From assembly GCF_947492555.1 (NCBI RefSeq), contig NZ_CANLNE010000001.1:682001-746000 (forward strand): a DNA stretch of 64,000 nucleotides, read 5' to 3'. This DNA is from an uncultured Roseobacter sp. Its GTDB lineage: Bacteria > Pseudomonadota > Alphaproteobacteria > Rhodobacterales > Rhodobacteraceae. Below, in pieces: positions 27,144 to 37,263 of this stretch. Each line of letters begins with the position of its first letter. Position 1 is the stretch's first letter. The notes below the pieces were generated by a model. That model was not told the origin of the DNA. It was given only the letters and a program-made list of their open reading frames with translations, and searched no databases. The translations under genes and the position numbers were made by a program.

Positions 27144-28313
27144 ATGCCAACCATCACCACGATCCAGGATCTCAAGGACCTTCACCAACGTCGTGTGCCC
27201 CGAATGTTCTACGACTATGCGGAATCGGGCAGCTGGACGGAGCAGACCTTTCGCGAGAACACCACCGACTTCGAAAAGATCAGGCTGCGCCAGCGCGTGG
27301 CGGTGGACATGACAGGCCGCTCGACCGCCAGCCAGATGATCGGCGAGGATGTGGCGATGCCGGTGGCCCTGGCGCCGGTCGGATCAACCGGCATGCAACA
27401 TGCAGATGGTGAGATCCTGGCGGCCAAGGCTGCCGAGGCCTTCGGCGTGCCCTTCACGCTCTCCACCATGTCGATCTGCTCGATCGAAGACGTGGCGGAA
27501 AACACCAGCAAACCCTTCTGGTTCCAGCTTTATGCCATGCGCGACAAGACCTTCATCAAGAACATCATCCAACGGGCCAAGGATGCGAAGTGCTCGGCGC
27601 TTGTGGTCACGCTCGACCTGCAAATCCTCGGGCAGCGTCACAAGGACATCAAGAACGGGCTATCGGTCCCGATCCGGCCAACGGTCGGGAATATCTTGAA
27701 TCTGGCCACCAAATGGCGCTGGATCGCGGGCATGGCCAAGACCAGGCGGCACCAGTTCGGCAATATCGTCGGCCACATCGACGGTATCAGTGATCTGTCA
27801 TCTCTTTCGGTCTGGGCGGCCGAAAGCTTCGATCCGCAGTTGAACTGGGACGAGGTCAAAGAGATCAAGAAAATGTGGGGCGGGCCGCTGATCCTCAAGG
27901 GCATTCTGGATGCGGAAGACGCCAAGATGGCGCTGCAGGTCGGTGCGGATGCGATCATCGTGTCCAACCACGGCGGGCGGCAGCTGGACGGTGCGCTGAG
28001 CTCAATCCGCGTTCTGCCCTCCATCATGGACGCGGTCGGAGACAAGGTCGAGGTGCATCTGGACAGCGGCATCCGGTCCGGGCAGGACGTGCTCAAGGCG
28101 CTGGCGCTGGGAGCCAAGGGGACCTACGTCGGGCGCGCCTTTGTGCATGGCCTAGGCGCAATGGGTCAGGCCGGTGTGACGCGGGCACTGGAGGTGATCC
28201 ACAAGGAGCTGGACACGACCATGGCGCTCTGTGGCGAGACCAGCGTGGAGGGTCTTGGCCGGCACAACCTGCTCATTCCCGAGGATTTCGAGGGGCGCTG
28301 GCTGGATCAGTAG
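27144..28313 (+). CDS. lldD: FMN-dependent alpha-hydroxy-acid dehydrogenase (L-lactate dehydrogenase type)
   Basis: A 389-residue member of the glycolate oxidase/lactate dehydrogenase family. YDYAESGSWTEQT, APVGSTGMQHADGE, the FMN segment LILKGILDAEDA, the catalytic His in VSNHGGRQLDG and the DSGIRSGQDVLKALALGA phosphate loop are all present. It oxidises L-lactate (or another alpha-hydroxy acid) and passes electrons on. I chose ATG 27144, with GAGAG upstream, over 27132. It is convergent with the MFS gene, whose end overlaps by seven bases. Confidence 0.9.
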   Translation: MPTITTIQDLKDLHQRRVPRMFYDYAESGSWTEQTFRENTTDFEKIRLRQRVAVDMTGRSTASQMIGEDVAMPVALAPVGSTGMQHADGEILAAKAAEAFGVPFTLSTMSICSIEDVAENTSKPFWFQLYAMRDKTFIKNIIQRAKDAKCSALVVTLDLQILGQRHKDIKNGLSVPIRPTVGNILNLATKWRWIAGMAKTRRHQFGNIVGHIDGISDLSSLSVWAAESFDPQLNWDEVKEIKKMWGGPLILKGILDAEDAKMALQVGADAIIVSNHGGRQLDGALSSIRVLPSIMDAVGDKVEVHLDSGIRSGQDVLKALALGAKGTYVGRAFVHGLGAMGQAGVTRALEVIHKELDTTMALCGETSVEGLGRHNLLIPEDFEGRWLDQ

Positions 28314-29473
28314 GCCTGCTGCGTGCGGGCCGCGATGCGCGCGGCCAGTACCGGCACCAGCGCGGCAATGCAGATCAACAGCAGCGCGGCGACCACCCAG
28401 AAACCGGCGCGCAGGCCAAGCGCTTCGGAGGTGAAGCCCATCAGCGGCGGGCTCACGAAAAATGCAGCGTACCCAAGCGCCGAGGCGCGGCTGATCGCGG
28501 CAAGGCGTGCCTTGGGCGGAACCAGCCGCCCGATCAGCGCAAGCGCCAGCGGAGCGACCACTGAAATGCCGAGGCCGGTGAGGGCGAAGCCGATGTAGGC
28601 CGTCATCAATGTCGGTGCAGCGCCCACCAGAATCAGCCCCGCCGCCGCGACGACTGAGGCCACCGTGATGAAGGGCAAGGTCGGCACCCGGTCTGACAGG
28701 AAGTGCCCCGAAAGCCGTCCGATCCCCATGCTCAGCCCCAAAAGCGCAGGCCCCAGCGCCCCTTCGGCCGGTCCACCGCCCAGCGTGCGTTCCAGATGCA
28801 GTGCAGACCATCCCTCAGACGCGGCCTCCGTCAGGAAGGCAACTAGCACGATGGCACCGACACCCCAAACCAGCAGATGGGGCAGCGGCGCATCACCAGG
28901 GGTTTCGTCCGTTGGGATGGGCGGAGCGCGTCTTTCCAGCATGACCCAGCCTGCAAGCGCCGTCAGCCCGATCAGAACGGTGAAGACCTGTGCAGGCGTC
29001 CAGCCCAGTTCACGCATGATGCCGGTTGCCAGGGCGCAGCCCGCGTAGGTGAAAGAGAACATCGCGTGATTGAGGTTCATCAGGTGGCGTCCGCTACTCT
29101 CCTCAATCTCGGAAACCCGCACATTGGCCAGCACATCCGTAATCCCTGCCCCGACCGAGGCACAGGTCATCGCAATCCCAAAGGCCACGATCTCGGCGGA
29201 CATGCCCGCCCCCAACATGCCGCCCGACATGATCATCGCCCCCAGCGGCAAGGCCCAGCGGCCTGCAATCCGGTGCGCCAGCGGGGCCAGCCACATGGCA
29301 GCAAGCGCGCCCAGAGAGGCCAGCAGCATGACCGCGCCATAGACGCCGTCAGAGGCCCCAATCGCCGCCTTGATGACTGGCATCTGGGCGAAATAGCTGG
29401 ACCAGGCCGCACCAACGATGACGAAGCCGGCAACTGATTTTCGGGACAGCCAGAGATCGCTCACCAAACGCAT
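28307..29473 (-). CDS. MFS transporter
   Basis: A 388-residue protein with about twelve hydrophobic helices in two halves. It has an MFS-like loop [17 protein letters not shown] between helices 8 and 9 and a first helix [20 protein letters not shown]. It is similar to FucP/YbjJ-type major facilitators. The substrate is unknown. It is divergent from rplY with a 149-base gap in which both promoters must lie. Confidence 0.88.
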   Translation of the reverse strand: MRLVSDLWLSRKSVAGFVIVGAAWSSYFAQMPVIKAAIGASDGVYGAVMLLASLGALAAMWLAPLAHRIAGRWALPLGAMIMSGGMLGAGMSAEIVAFGIAMTCASVGAGITDVLANVRVSEIEESSGRHLMNLNHAMFSFTYAGCALATGIMRELGWTPAQVFTVLIGLTALAGWVMLERRAPPIPTDETPGDAPLPHLLVWGVGAIVLVAFLTEAASEGWSALHLERTLGGGPAEGALGPALLGLSMGIGRLSGHFLSDRVPTLPFITVASVVAAAGLILVGAAPTLMTAYIGFALTGLGISVVAPLALALIGRLVPPKARLAAISRASALGYAAFFVSPPLMGFTSEALGLRAGFWVVAALLLICIAALVPVLAARIAARTQQAY

Positions 29474-29622
29474 GCGCCAGCGGTGACACGGGGCGGCAAC
29501 ACGTGCAAGAGAGCATCTGCGAAAAACCTCTTTTCACGAGCCACAAACCAGTCTATACGCGCGGCTTCACGCGGGTCTACAGCCTTGGAGGAGGCCCGCC
29601 CTTAACATATTGGAGATTAAAG

Positions 29623-30279
29623 ATGGCTGGAGCAATTCCGGATCTTGAAGCTCAGGAACGGACGGGGACAGGCAAGGGCGCCGCTCGTCAGGCACGCCGC
29701 GATGGCATGGTTCCTGGGATTGTATTTGGTGGCGACGTTGACCCGCTGCCGATCAACATTCCGTTCAACGTGCTGATCAAGAAACTGCGGGCAGGACGGT
29801 TCAAGTCGACCCTGTTCAACATGAAGGTGGAAGGCCACGAAGACGTGCGCGTGATCTGCCGCGACGTGCAGCGCCACGTGGTCAAGGACCTGCCGACGCA
29901 TATCGACTTCATGCGCCTGCGCCGCACCACAAAGATCAACCTCTTCATTGCCGTGGAAGTGGAAGGCGAAGACGTCTCGCCCGGCTTGAAGAAGGGCGGC
30001 GTTCTGACACTCGTGCGGCCCGAAGTCGAGCTGATCGTGACGGCGGGTGACATCCCCGATCACATCACCATCGACGTCTCCGAAATGGAGATTGGCGACA
30101 ACGTCACAATCTCTTCGGTGACCCTGCCCGAGGGCGCAAAGCCGACAATAGACCGTGATTTCGTGATTGCCCAGCTTTCCGCACCAGCGGGTCTGGCCTC
30201 GTCTGATGACGAAGATGAGGATGACGCAGTCGAGGGTGAAGACGCACCTGAGACAGAAGCAGAAGCTACTGAAGAATAA
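29623..30279 (+). CDS. rplY: 50S ribosomal protein L25/general stress protein Ctc
   Basis: A 218-residue L25 of the long Ctc type. The N-terminal 5S rRNA-binding part is [27 protein letters not shown]. The middle has [19 protein letters not shown] and a beta-rich C-terminal domain. The tail is acidic ([15 protein letters not shown]). The start at 29623 has GGAGAT upstream; the frame reaches 29503 without a site. A terminator follows at 30307 and pth comes next. Confidence 0.95.
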   Translation: MAGAIPDLEAQERTGTGKGAARQARRDGMVPGIVFGGDVDPLPINIPFNVLIKKLRAGRFKSTLFNMKVEGHEDVRVICRDVQRHVVKDLPTHIDFMRLRRTTKINLFIAVEVEGEDVSPGLKKGGVLTLVRPEVELIVTAGDIPDHITIDVSEMEIGDNVTISSVTLPEGAKPTIDRDFVIAQLSAPAGLASSDDEDEDDAVEGEDAPETEAEATEE

Positions 30280-30306
30280 GACATATCCTTTCGAGGACGT
30301 TGAATG

Positions 30307-30336
30307 CGGGGCCCTTTGCGGCCCCGTATTTCGTTT
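30307..30336 (+). terminator. Intrinsic terminator after rplY
   Basis: CGGGGCC and GGCCCCG form a 7-bp stem around CTTTGC (30307-30326), followed by a T-rich run (TATTTCGTTT). It lies 27 bases past the rplY stop and before pth. Some read-through into pth is likely because pth has no other obvious promoter. Confidence 0.72.
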
Positions 30337-30383
30337 GGGTGCCAGCTTTGCTATGCTGCACCGCAACATGAAGGAGCATTGCC

Positions 30384-31070
30384 ATGAAGCTGATCGTGGG
30401 TCTGGGCAATCCAGGTGCAAAGTACAGCAGAAACCGCCACAATATCGGGTTCATGGCCCTGGACCGGATCGCCGCTGATCACGGGTTTCCGGCGTGGAAG
30501 GGCAAGCATCAGGGCGCGATCAGCGAGGGTCGCTTTGGCGCCGACCGGGCGGTGCTGCTGAAACCCGAAACCTTCATGAACAACTCCGGCCAGTCGGTGC
30601 AATCCGCGCTGCGGTTCTACAAGTTGGCGCCCGAGGATGTGGTTGTGCTGCATGACGAGATCGACCTTGCCCCCGGCAAGATCAAGCATAAGGTCGGCGG
30701 CGGTCACGCAGGGCACAATGGCCTGCGCTCGGTGCATGCGCATATCGGGCCGGACTACGCACGTGTCCGTCTGGGTGTTGGTCATCCGGGGCACAAGGAC
30801 GCTGTGCCAGGGTATGTGCTGCGCGATTTCGCCAAGGCGGATGAGGGTTGGCTGGATGACGTGTTGCGCGGTGTGAGCGACGGTGCGCCCTATCTGGTCA
30901 CCGGCGATGCGGCGAAATTCATGAATGCAGTCGGGCTGCGCGTGTCGCCCCAGCGATCCAGTACGGGCCAAAAGAAGCCCGAGGCGGCAACGCCCAAGCC
31001 AGCAGAGGCCCCGAAGCCTGAGCCAGAGGCACTGTCACCGCTACAAAAACTGATGGAGCGCTTCAGGTGA
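30384..31070 (+). CDS. pth: Peptidyl-tRNA hydrolase
   Basis: A 228-residue enzyme that frees tRNA from stalled peptidyl-tRNA. LIVGLGNPGAKYSRNRHNIGFMALD contains the catalytic His. LKPETFMNNSGQSV, DEIDLAPGKIKHKVGGGHAGHNGLRSV and RLGVGHPG complete the set of conserved motifs. A roughly 40-residue Pro/Ala/Glu-rich C-terminal extension (PEAATPKPAEAPKPEPEAL) goes beyond the usual length. The gene order rplY-pth is widely conserved. Its stop overlaps the GTG start of the next gene. Confidence 0.97.
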   Translation: MKLIVGLGNPGAKYSRNRHNIGFMALDRIAADHGFPAWKGKHQGAISEGRFGADRAVLLKPETFMNNSGQSVQSALRFYKLAPEDVVVLHDEIDLAPGKIKHKVGGGHAGHNGLRSVHAHIGPDYARVRLGVGHPGHKDAVPGYVLRDFAKADEGWLDDVLRGVSDGAPYLVTGDAAKFMNAVGLRVSPQRSSTGQKKPEAATPKPAEAPKPEPEALSPLQKLMERFR

Positions 31071-32116
31071 GGCTGGCTGAGGCCTTTGCGCATCAGGCCA
31101 TCAGTTGCGAGCGCATGGGGTCGCCGTTTATGGGGCAACTGCTGCGTATCCTGGCGGAGCACTGGCCGAAAGACAGCGCCCTGGCGCATCGTTTTGCGCA
31201 GTTCGACGGGGATGTTGGGCCCGCAGGCGCCTCGCTGCCCCTGCGCACGGCGGGCGGGCTGCATGCGCTGGTCCTCGCCGCGCGCGCGCCGGAGCTGGCC
31301 GCCCTCTATCCACCGGCACAGGTGAATGATGATGTATTGCGCGACGGCGTGCTGGAGGCGTTCGAGCGGCATGAAGCCTTCATGCTCGGCTGGGTCGAAA
31401 GCCCGCCTCAGACGAACGAAGTGCGCCGCTCCGCTGCGCTGATCGCGGGCGCTGCCGTGGCTGCGGAACGGTTCGACCTGCCCTTTACCGTCTCGGAACT
31501 CGGCGCCAGTGCAGGATTGAACCTGATGTGGGACCGCTATGCGCTGTCTTTGGCTGGCATGGACATAGCGCCCGCCGACCCCGCTCTTACACTGACGCCC
31601 GATTGGGAGGGCCCCCTGCCCCCGCGCATCCGCCCTGTCATTGCGGAGCGTGCGGGCGTCGATCTCAACCCGCTCGATCCAAGTGATCCACAGGATCTGT
31701 TGCGCCTGACGGCCTACCTCTGGCCTGATCAACCGGAGCGCCTGGCGCTCACCCGCGCCGCTGCTGCAGTGACCGATGCGCCGATCCACCGGGGTGATGC
31801 GATAGAGTGGCTGGCAACCCGTCTGGCATCGGCACCCGAAGGTCATCTGCACCTGATCCAACATACGGTTGCCTGGCAGTATTTTCCCGCTGACGTTCAG
31901 GCCCGCGGTCAGGAAATGATCGAGGCCGCCGGGGCGACGGCGACACCGACCCGCCCGCTGGCCTGGCTCTCGATGGAAAGCGACGGGGACACAACCGGCG
32001 GCATCGGTGCCGCACTGGTGCTCCGGCTCTGGCCCGGCGATATCACCCTGCCCCTGGGACGCGCCGATTTTCATGGCCGCTGGATCCGCTGGAATGGGGC
32101 ACGGGGTACGGGCTGA
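31067..32116 (+). CDS. DUF2332 family protein
   Basis: A 349-residue protein starting at GTG that overlaps the pth stop (GTGA). DUF2332 features are CERMGSPFMGQLLRILAEHW, LHALVLAARAPELAALYPP, NEVRRSAALIAGA, ELGASAGLNLMWDRY and HTVAWQYFP. The ELGASAGLNL segment resembles a methyltransferase-like SAM loop, but activity has not been shown to my knowledge. It is cytoplasmic. Coupling to pth is probably only positional. Confidence 0.85.
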   Translation: MRLAEAFAHQAISCERMGSPFMGQLLRILAEHWPKDSALAHRFAQFDGDVGPAGASLPLRTAGGLHALVLAARAPELAALYPPAQVNDDVLRDGVLEAFERHEAFMLGWVESPPQTNEVRRSAALIAGAAVAAERFDLPFTVSELGASAGLNLMWDRYALSLAGMDIAPADPALTLTPDWEGPLPPRIRPVIAERAGVDLNPLDPSDPQDLLRLTAYLWPDQPERLALTRAAAAVTDAPIHRGDAIEWLATRLASAPEGHLHLIQHTVAWQYFPADVQARGQEMIEAAGATATPTRPLAWLSMESDGDTTGGIGAALVLRLWPGDITLPLGRADFHGRWIRWNGARGTG

Positions 32117-32119
32117 GCC

Positions 32120-33283
32120 ATGCGCAAACTGTTGAAATGGGTGCTGCGGCTGACCCTAGCCCTGGCGCTCGCCGCATTGGTGGTCGGCGTCTGGAAGCGG
32201 GACGAAATTTCGCGCCTGATGGCGGTCAACAGCCTATTCCTGCCGGACCGGATCGCCCGGAACTTCAGCCACATGGATCAGGCATTCCTGCACAGCCCGA
32301 TCAGCCGGGGAACAGGTACGATTGTGCCGCTGCCCGCCGGAGCCAGCATCGGGCTGCCGGATGGTTTTGAGCAATTCGTTCGGGATCGGCGGGTGACATC
32401 AGTAGTCGTTCTGAAGGATGGCAAGCTGGTCCACGAAAGCTATCATCTCGACACCAAGCCAGAGGACCTGCGCATCAGCTGGTCTATGGCAAAAAGCTAT
32501 CTCTCTGCCCTGACCGGCGTCCTGCTGGCCGAAGGCGTGATTGCCTCGCTTGACGATCCAGTCATTAGATATGCGCCCGCGCTGACGGGGAGCGCTTATG
32601 ATGGCACCACGATCCGCCATGTCCTCAACATGGCAACCGGTGTGACATTCGACGAGGACTACACCGATAAAAATTCGGACATCAACCGCATGGGCAGAGT
32701 TCTGGCACTGGGTGCACAGATGGATGCCTTTGCCGCCGGGCTGACGGAGACCTTTGCAGCGCCCGGCACCCAATGGCAGTATGTCTCAATCGACACCCAT
32801 GTGCTGGGCATGGTGTTGCGCGGCGCTACGGGGCGCACGGTCATTGACCTGATGAGCGAGAAGATCATCGCACCGCTGGGCGTGGAACAGGAACCCTATT
32901 ATCTGACAGATGGCACCGGCGTGGCCTTCGTCTTGGGCGGCTTCAATGGCACAACCCGTGACTATGCCCGTTTTGGCCAGATGTTCCTGCAGCACGGGCA
33001 GTGGCACGACCAGCAGGTGGTGCCGGAAGCCTGGGTGATCGCCTCGACAACTGCGTCAGCGCCGACAGCCCCCGATCAATATGGGTATGGATACCAATGG
33101 TGGATGCCCCGCGATGCGCGCCCCCGCGAATACATGGGGCGTGGCATTTACGGCCAATACCTCTACATCAATGAAAGACAAGGCATCGTGATCGCACTGA
33201 CCGCAGTCGACCCACAGTTTCGCGACAAGGCGGTGCAACGCAGTCACATCGAAATGTTCCGCGCCATTGCCGACGGGACGTAA
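32120..33283 (+). CDS. Serine hydrolase, beta-lactamase class C / penicillin-binding-like
   Basis: A 387-residue protein with an N-terminal membrane anchor or signal (LLKWVLRLTLALALAALVVGVW). The catalytic SxxK is S122-M-A-K125 (ISWSMAKSYLSAL). The YxN-like motif is QYVSIDTH, and a GIYGQYLYINER segment near the end replaces the KTG-type strand. Such proteins hydrolyse esters, amides or peptidoglycan-like substrates in the periplasm; real beta-lactam resistance is not implied. It is 3 bases after DUF2332 and 10 bases before DUF2237, so the three are one transcript. Confidence 0.9.
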   Translation: MRKLLKWVLRLTLALALAALVVGVWKRDEISRLMAVNSLFLPDRIARNFSHMDQAFLHSPISRGTGTIVPLPAGASIGLPDGFEQFVRDRRVTSVVVLKDGKLVHESYHLDTKPEDLRISWSMAKSYLSALTGVLLAEGVIASLDDPVIRYAPALTGSAYDGTTIRHVLNMATGVTFDEDYTDKNSDINRMGRVLALGAQMDAFAAGLTETFAAPGTQWQYVSIDTHVLGMVLRGATGRTVIDLMSEKIIAPLGVEQEPYYLTDGTGVAFVLGGFNGTTRDYARFGQMFLQHGQWHDQQVVPEAWVIASTTASAPTAPDQYGYGYQWWMPRDARPREYMGRGIYGQYLYINERQGIVIALTAVDPQFRDKAVQRSHIEMFRAIADGT

Positions 33284-33293
33284 GGAGGAGAGG

Positions 33294-33668
33294 ATGGAAA
33301 AAGACGACAGCCTCAATGTGCAGGGAGAGGCGCTGGCGCTCTGCGGGGCGGACCCGGTGACAGGCTTCTTCCGCGACGGTCACTGCAATACCTGTGCCGC
33401 AGATCAGGGTAGCCACACGGTCTGTGCGGTGATGACCGATGAATTTCTCGCCTACTCGAAATACGTCGGCAACGACCTCAGCACCCCGCGACCCGAGTTC
33501 GGGTTCCAGGGCCTGAAGGCGGGCGACAGCTGGTGCCTGTGCGCGGGGCGTTTTCTGCAGGCCCACGACGAGGGTTGCGCGCCCAAGGTCCACTTGGCCG
33601 CCACACACAAACGCGCACTGGAGATCGTACCGCTGCAGGTTCTCGAAGAGCACGCCCTGCAGAATTGA
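33294..33668 (+). CDS. DUF2237 family protein
   Basis: A 124-residue protein starting at ATG 33294 after AAGGAGGAGAGG. DUF2237 motifs: NVQGEALALCGADPVTGFFRDGHC, HTVCAVMTDEFL, SKYVGNDLSTPRPEFGFQGLKAGDSWCLCAGRF and GCAPKVHLAATH. Seven Cys residues are present, several in conserved family positions. Function is unknown in spite of very strong conservation in bacteria and algae. It is the last gene of the rplY-side operon. Confidence 0.9.
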   Translation: MEKDDSLNVQGEALALCGADPVTGFFRDGHCNTCAADQGSHTVCAVMTDEFLAYSKYVGNDLSTPRPEFGFQGLKAGDSWCLCAGRFLQAHDEGCAPKVHLAATHKRALEIVPLQVLEEHALQN

Positions 33669-33753
33669 TTTTACATTTCGGGCGCTAAAACAGACCCATT
33701 AGCCGAGTATTGGTGGCCGACATCAGGCATTATCAGTGTCCAATGCTGTTTGA

Positions 33754-34341
33754 CTAGAAGTTATAGCCAAAACGCTCCAAGTCCTCGGCAAAGATTTGCT
33801 CTGCACGCGACCGGGTCGATTTGTCAAAGTAGCTGCGATAGTCGCGCGGCGGCGTGTTGCGCCGGTGCGGGATAATTTCCGGCTCTTCCATACCAAGTTG
33901 CCGATACACATGTCGGCAATCCTGGTCGAAACGCTCGAACCTGCCAATAAAGTCAGCCTCATTCAGGAAATACGTACCGTGCGTCATTTGTATCGCGTGC
34001 TGTCGCAACTTACTGACATAGGTTTCTCCTGCGATTGGGATGGTATCGTCTTCGATGACATCCATCACGTCGTGAAGGCCCAGACCTGACCTGATGCTTG
34101 CATCCTGTTCAGATTTGACGGGATATGTCTGGAACATTTCCAAGCTCGACACCAGTCGGTCAAAGGGGTTTCGCACAAAAGCAAAGACAAAGCGCGACTT
34201 CCACTCGGGTGGGAAAGAACTGCCGGTGACCGTGTGCGCGACGCCGCGCCCCTTGAATATCCCCCGAACGATCGACGTGGAACCTGTCTTCCGGATGCGG
34301 ATAAAGACTGCCGGCGGCGTGTCAAATACCCAAATCGACAT
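33754..34341 (-). CDS. Sulfotransferase family 2-like protein
   Basis: A 195-residue protein with the PAPS-binding 5'-phosphosulfate loop RIRKTGSTSIVRG and the 3'-phosphate motif FVRNPFDRLVSSLEMF. The C-terminal half ends in RAEQIFAEDLERFGYNF, typical for sulfotransferase_2 proteins that modify glycans. It has no signal peptide. The gene stands alone without sulfation or polysaccharide genes nearby. Its isolation may point to horizontal acquisition; the acceptor cannot be guessed. Confidence 0.85.
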   Translation of the reverse strand: MSIWVFDTPPAVFIRIRKTGSTSIVRGIFKGRGVAHTVTGSSFPPEWKSRFVFAFVRNPFDRLVSSLEMFQTYPVKSEQDASIRSGLGLHDVMDVIEDDTIPIAGETYVSKLRQHAIQMTHGTYFLNEADFIGRFERFDQDCRHVYRQLGMEEPEIIPHRRNTPPRDYRSYFDKSTRSRAEQIFAEDLERFGYNF

Positions 34342-34529
34342 ACCGTGAGCTCCATGAAAGTTGTGTCGTCAGCCATGCAAATCCCGACCAGCCCACATCG
34401 TGAGAAAACCCCGCGGACCGCCGTTTCACCAAGCCGCGTTTCCTTAAAAGTACAGGTAGGATCGACAGGGGTCGCGCCGGGATTGTGGACAGGATCACGA
34501 TCCCTGTTCCTTTTGACTATCAAACCGCC

Positions 34530-35762
34530 TCAGGCGAACTCACCCATTTCGAAACCCAGCGCCTTGGCAACGGTGAAGATGTCCTTGTCACCACGGCCGC
34601 ACATGTTCATGCAGATGATGTGATCCTTGGGCAGCTCGGGCGCGATCTTCATCACATGGGCGAGCGCATGGGACGGTTCCAGCGCTGGAATAATGCCTTC
34701 GAGTTCGCAGCAGAGCTGGAAGGCCTTCAGCGCTTCCTTATCCGTGATCGCGACGTATTCCGCGCGTCCGATGTCGTGCAGCCAGGCGTGTTCCGGACCA
34801 ATGCCCGGATAGTCGAGCCCTGCGGAGATCGAGAATCCTTCGAGAATCTGCCCGTCATCGTCCTGCAGCAAATACGTGCGGTTGCCGTGCAGCACGCCGG
34901 GGCGCCCACCGGTCAGCGAGGCGCAATGCTCCATCTTGGCGTTCACACCCTTGCCACCTGCCTCAACACCGATGATGCCGACCTCCTTGTCATCAAGGAA
35001 CGGGTAGAAAAGGCCCATTGCATTAGACCCCCCGCCAATGGCGGCAATTACCGTGTCAGGGAAGCGACCCTCGGCGGCGGTCATCTGTTCGCGGACTTCC
35101 TTGCCGATGATGCTCTGGAAGTCGCGCACCATAGCCGGGTACGGGTGCGGGCCAGCGACCGTGCCGATGCAGTAGAAGGTATCACGGACATTGGTCACCC
35201 AGTCGCGCAACGCGTCGTTCATCGCATCCTTCAGCGTGCCACGCCCGGAGGTCACGGGCACCACTTCCGCGCCCAAAAGGCGCATGCGAAACACGTTCGG
35301 TGCCTGACGTTCAACGTCATGCGCGCCCATGTAGACCACACATTTCAAACCGAACTTGGCGCAGACGGTGGCGGTGGCCACGCCGTGCTGGCCCGCGCCG
35401 GTTTCGGCGATGATCCGGGTCTTGCCCATGCGGCGGGCGAGGATGATCTGGCCCAGCACGTTGTTGATCTTATGCGCGCCGGTGTGGTTCAGCTCGTCGC
35501 GTTTCATATAGACCTTGGCACCGCCCAGATGCGCGGTCAGGCGTTCCGCCAGATAAAGCGGGCTGGGGCGGCCCACGTAGTGAGTCCACAGGTGGTTCAT
35601 CTCCGCCCAGAAACTGTCGTCGGTCTTGGCCTTCTCGTATTGTTCTTCCAGTTCCAGGATCAGCGGCATCAGCGTCTCGGACACGAACCGCCCACCGAAA
35701 TCGCCAAACCGACCGTTTTCATCCGGGCCGGTCATGAAAGAATTGAAAAGATCGTTCGCCAT
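34530..35762 (-). CDS. trpB: Tryptophan synthase beta subunit
   Basis: A 410-residue PLP enzyme joining indole and serine. PLP lysine is in [15 protein letters not shown]; the phosphate loop is [12 protein letters not shown]; the start region is [19 protein letters not shown] choose ATG 35762 with AGGAG eight bases upstream; a GTG at 35771 sits too close to that site. It lies after a GNAT gene in a minus-strand trpF-GNAT-trpB operon, while trpA is about 10 kb away. Confidence 0.97.
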   Translation of the reverse strand: MANDLFNSFMTGPDENGRFGDFGGRFVSETLMPLILELEEQYEKAKTDDSFWAEMNHLWTHYVGRPSPLYLAERLTAHLGGAKVYMKRDELNHTGAHKINNVLGQIILARRMGKTRIIAETGAGQHGVATATVCAKFGLKCVVYMGAHDVERQAPNVFRMRLLGAEVVPVTSGRGTLKDAMNDALRDWVTNVRDTFYCIGTVAGPHPYPAMVRDFQSIIGKEVREQMTAAEGRFPDTVIAAIGGGSNAMGLFYPFLDDKEVGIIGVEAGGKGVNAKMEHCASLTGGRPGVLHGNRTYLLQDDDGQILEGFSISAGLDYPGIGPEHAWLHDIGRAEYVAITDKEALKAFQLCCELEGIIPALEPSHALAHVMKIAPELPKDHIICMNMCGRGDKDIFTVAKALGFEMGEFA

Positions 35763-35776
35763 CCCGCGCACTCCTG

Positions 35777-36226
35777 TCAGATCAGATTGCGTTTATACCC
35801 GATGTGCGAAGGCGTAAAGCCAAGGTCGCCGTAGAACCGCGCGCTGTCGGTGCGGCTTTTATTCATGGTGAGCTGGATGAGACTGCATCCGGCGTCCCTA
35901 GCGCGCTGCACCGCATCCTCGATCATCCGGTGGCCGACCCCCTGCCCGCGCAGATCGCTGGACACCCGCACGCTTTCGATCTGCGCGCGGCGTGCGGCGC
36001 GCAGCGAAAGGCCCGAGATGAAGGTCAGCTGATAGGTGGCCACGACCTGATTGCCGTCGATACCCACAATAAGCTGGTTGCCGCCCTCGGTCGTCATCCG
36101 GTCGAAGGCCGCAAGATAGGTTTCAAGGTCGCTGCCTTCCCGGGCGGATCCCAACATGTCGTCCTGCAGTAAAGCGACAATGGCCGCGACCTCGTGACGC
36201 TCCGCCGGGCGGAAGGTGAGTGTCAT
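35777..36226 (-). CDS. GNAT family N-acetyltransferase
   Basis: A 149-residue acetyltransferase. The start ATG 36226 overlaps the trpF stop (ATGA). The acetyl-CoA loop is [22 protein letters not shown] (Q/RxxGxG/A), followed by [25 protein letters not shown]. The substrate is unknown. It sits inside the trpF-trpB operon with tight overlaps, so it is expressed with tryptophan genes; whether it acts in that pathway is doubtful. Confidence 0.9.
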   Translation of the reverse strand: MTLTFRPAERHEVAAIVALLQDDMLGSAREGSDLETYLAAFDRMTTEGGNQLIVGIDGNQVVATYQLTFISGLSLRAARRAQIESVRVSSDLRGQGVGHRMIEDAVQRARDAGCSLIQLTMNKSRTDSARFYGDLGFTPSHIGYKRNLI

Positions 36227-36867
36227 GCCTTGACCGCGTGCACGAAGCTGCGGACCATATCGTGATCCTTGATCCCCGGCGCGCTTTCGACGCCGGACGC
36301 CACATCCACCTGTTTCGCGCCCGTCAAGGCAATGGCTTCGGCCACGTTGTCCGGGGTTAGCCCCCCCGCCAGCATCCACGGCACCGGCCACCGGCGCCCC
36401 GCGACAAGCCGCCAGTCAAAGGTGAGACCATTCCCGCCCGGCAACTCAGATGTCTTGGGCGGCTTCGCATCGACCAGAATCTGGTCCGCCACCTTCAGAT
36501 AGTGGTCAAGCTCTGCAAGGTCGTCCGCGTCAGCAATCCCCACCGCCTTCATCACCGGCAATCCATACCGGGCCTTGACCGCCGCGACCCGTTCAGGCGT
36601 TTCATGCCCATGCAATTGCAGCATGTCGAGCGGGACCTGTCGGGTGAGATCATCCAGAAAGGCATCATCTGCGTCGACCGTCAGCGCGACCTTGGCAAGG
36701 CCCGGCGGTGACGCTATGGCAAGCGCCCGCGCGTCCTCAAAGCCGATGCTGCGCGGGGATCTGGTGAAGAAGGTAAACCCACAGTAAGACGCACCTGCCC
36801 CGGCCACCGCCGCGACATCTTCGGGCGTGCGCAGACCGCAGATTTTTACAGATACATCGTCAGGCAT
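36223..36867 (-). CDS. trpF: Phosphoribosylanthranilate isomerase
   Basis: A 214-residue TIM barrel performing the Amadori step of tryptophan synthesis. [12 protein letters not shown] carries the catalytic Cys; [30 protein letters not shown] with catalytic Asp, and AGGLTPDNV and [14 protein letters not shown] for phosphate binding are all present. The ATG 36867 is preferred over a GTG at 36888, although neither has a strong ribosome site. It heads the trpF-GNAT-trpB group and is preceded by the lapA-like gene 46 bases away. Confidence 0.96.
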   Translation of the reverse strand: MPDDVSVKICGLRTPEDVAAVAGAGASYCGFTFFTRSPRSIGFEDARALAIASPPGLAKVALTVDADDAFLDDLTRQVPLDMLQLHGHETPERVAAVKARYGLPVMKAVGIADADDLAELDHYLKVADQILVDAKPPKTSELPGGNGLTFDWRLVAGRRWPVPWMLAGGLTPDNVAEAIALTGAKQVDVASGVESAPGIKDHDMVRSFVHAVKA

Positions 36868-36912
36868 GGGCGCGTTTGAACACGGCACTGCCGCAGATAC
36901 AAGAGTGCAGGA

Positions 36913-37263
36913 TCAGCTGGCTTCGTCCAGCAACGCCAGAACTTCATCTTTGCCCGCGTGCTTTTCACCTTTGAGCTTGGCGATCTCGCGTTCCAGCCGG
37001 CGCATTTCGCGGGCCTGACGCGCCGCCTCGGCCCGTTGCCCGTGTTCGCGAATCCATTCCCAGACAAAGCCGATCAGCAGGCCCGAAACGATGCCGCCAA
37101 AGATGACTAGAAAGAGCGGCAGTTCGATCTGCGGCGTGACCGAGAACCAGCCTGCCACTTCCGAGGGGATCAACTGCAAGGACACCATGCCACGGTTGGC
37201 AATGGCCACAGCAATCAAGGCAATCCCAAAGGTCGCGATGCAGGCGTAGCGGATGTAGCGCAT
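36913..37263 (-). CDS. LapA-domain (DUF1049) membrane protein
   Basis: A 116-residue inner-membrane protein with two helices (RYACIATFGIALIAVAIAN and LPLFLVIFGGIVSGLLIGFVWEW) followed by a cytoplasmic coiled coil (AARQAREMRRLEREIAKLKGEKH). LapA/LapB proteins in E. coli regulate LPS synthesis; alphaproteobacterial homologues commonly follow ihfB. Its start overlaps the ihfB stop by one base, so translation is coupled. Confidence 0.88.
   Translation of the reverse strand: MRYIRYACIATFGIALIAVAIANRGMVSLQLIPSEVAGWFSVTPQIELPLFLVIFGGIVSGLLIGFVWEWIREHGQRAEAARQAREMRRLEREIAKLKGEKHAGKDEVLALLDEAS

Noticed and set aside
32120-33283. Beta-lactam resistance enzyme
   Set aside because: Only the general serine-hydrolase motifs are seen and the KTG motif is not; resistance cannot be claimed.
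34485-35834. A 449-codon open frame antisense to trpB
   Set aside because: Shadow of trpB in a GC-rich genome; no recognisable domain.
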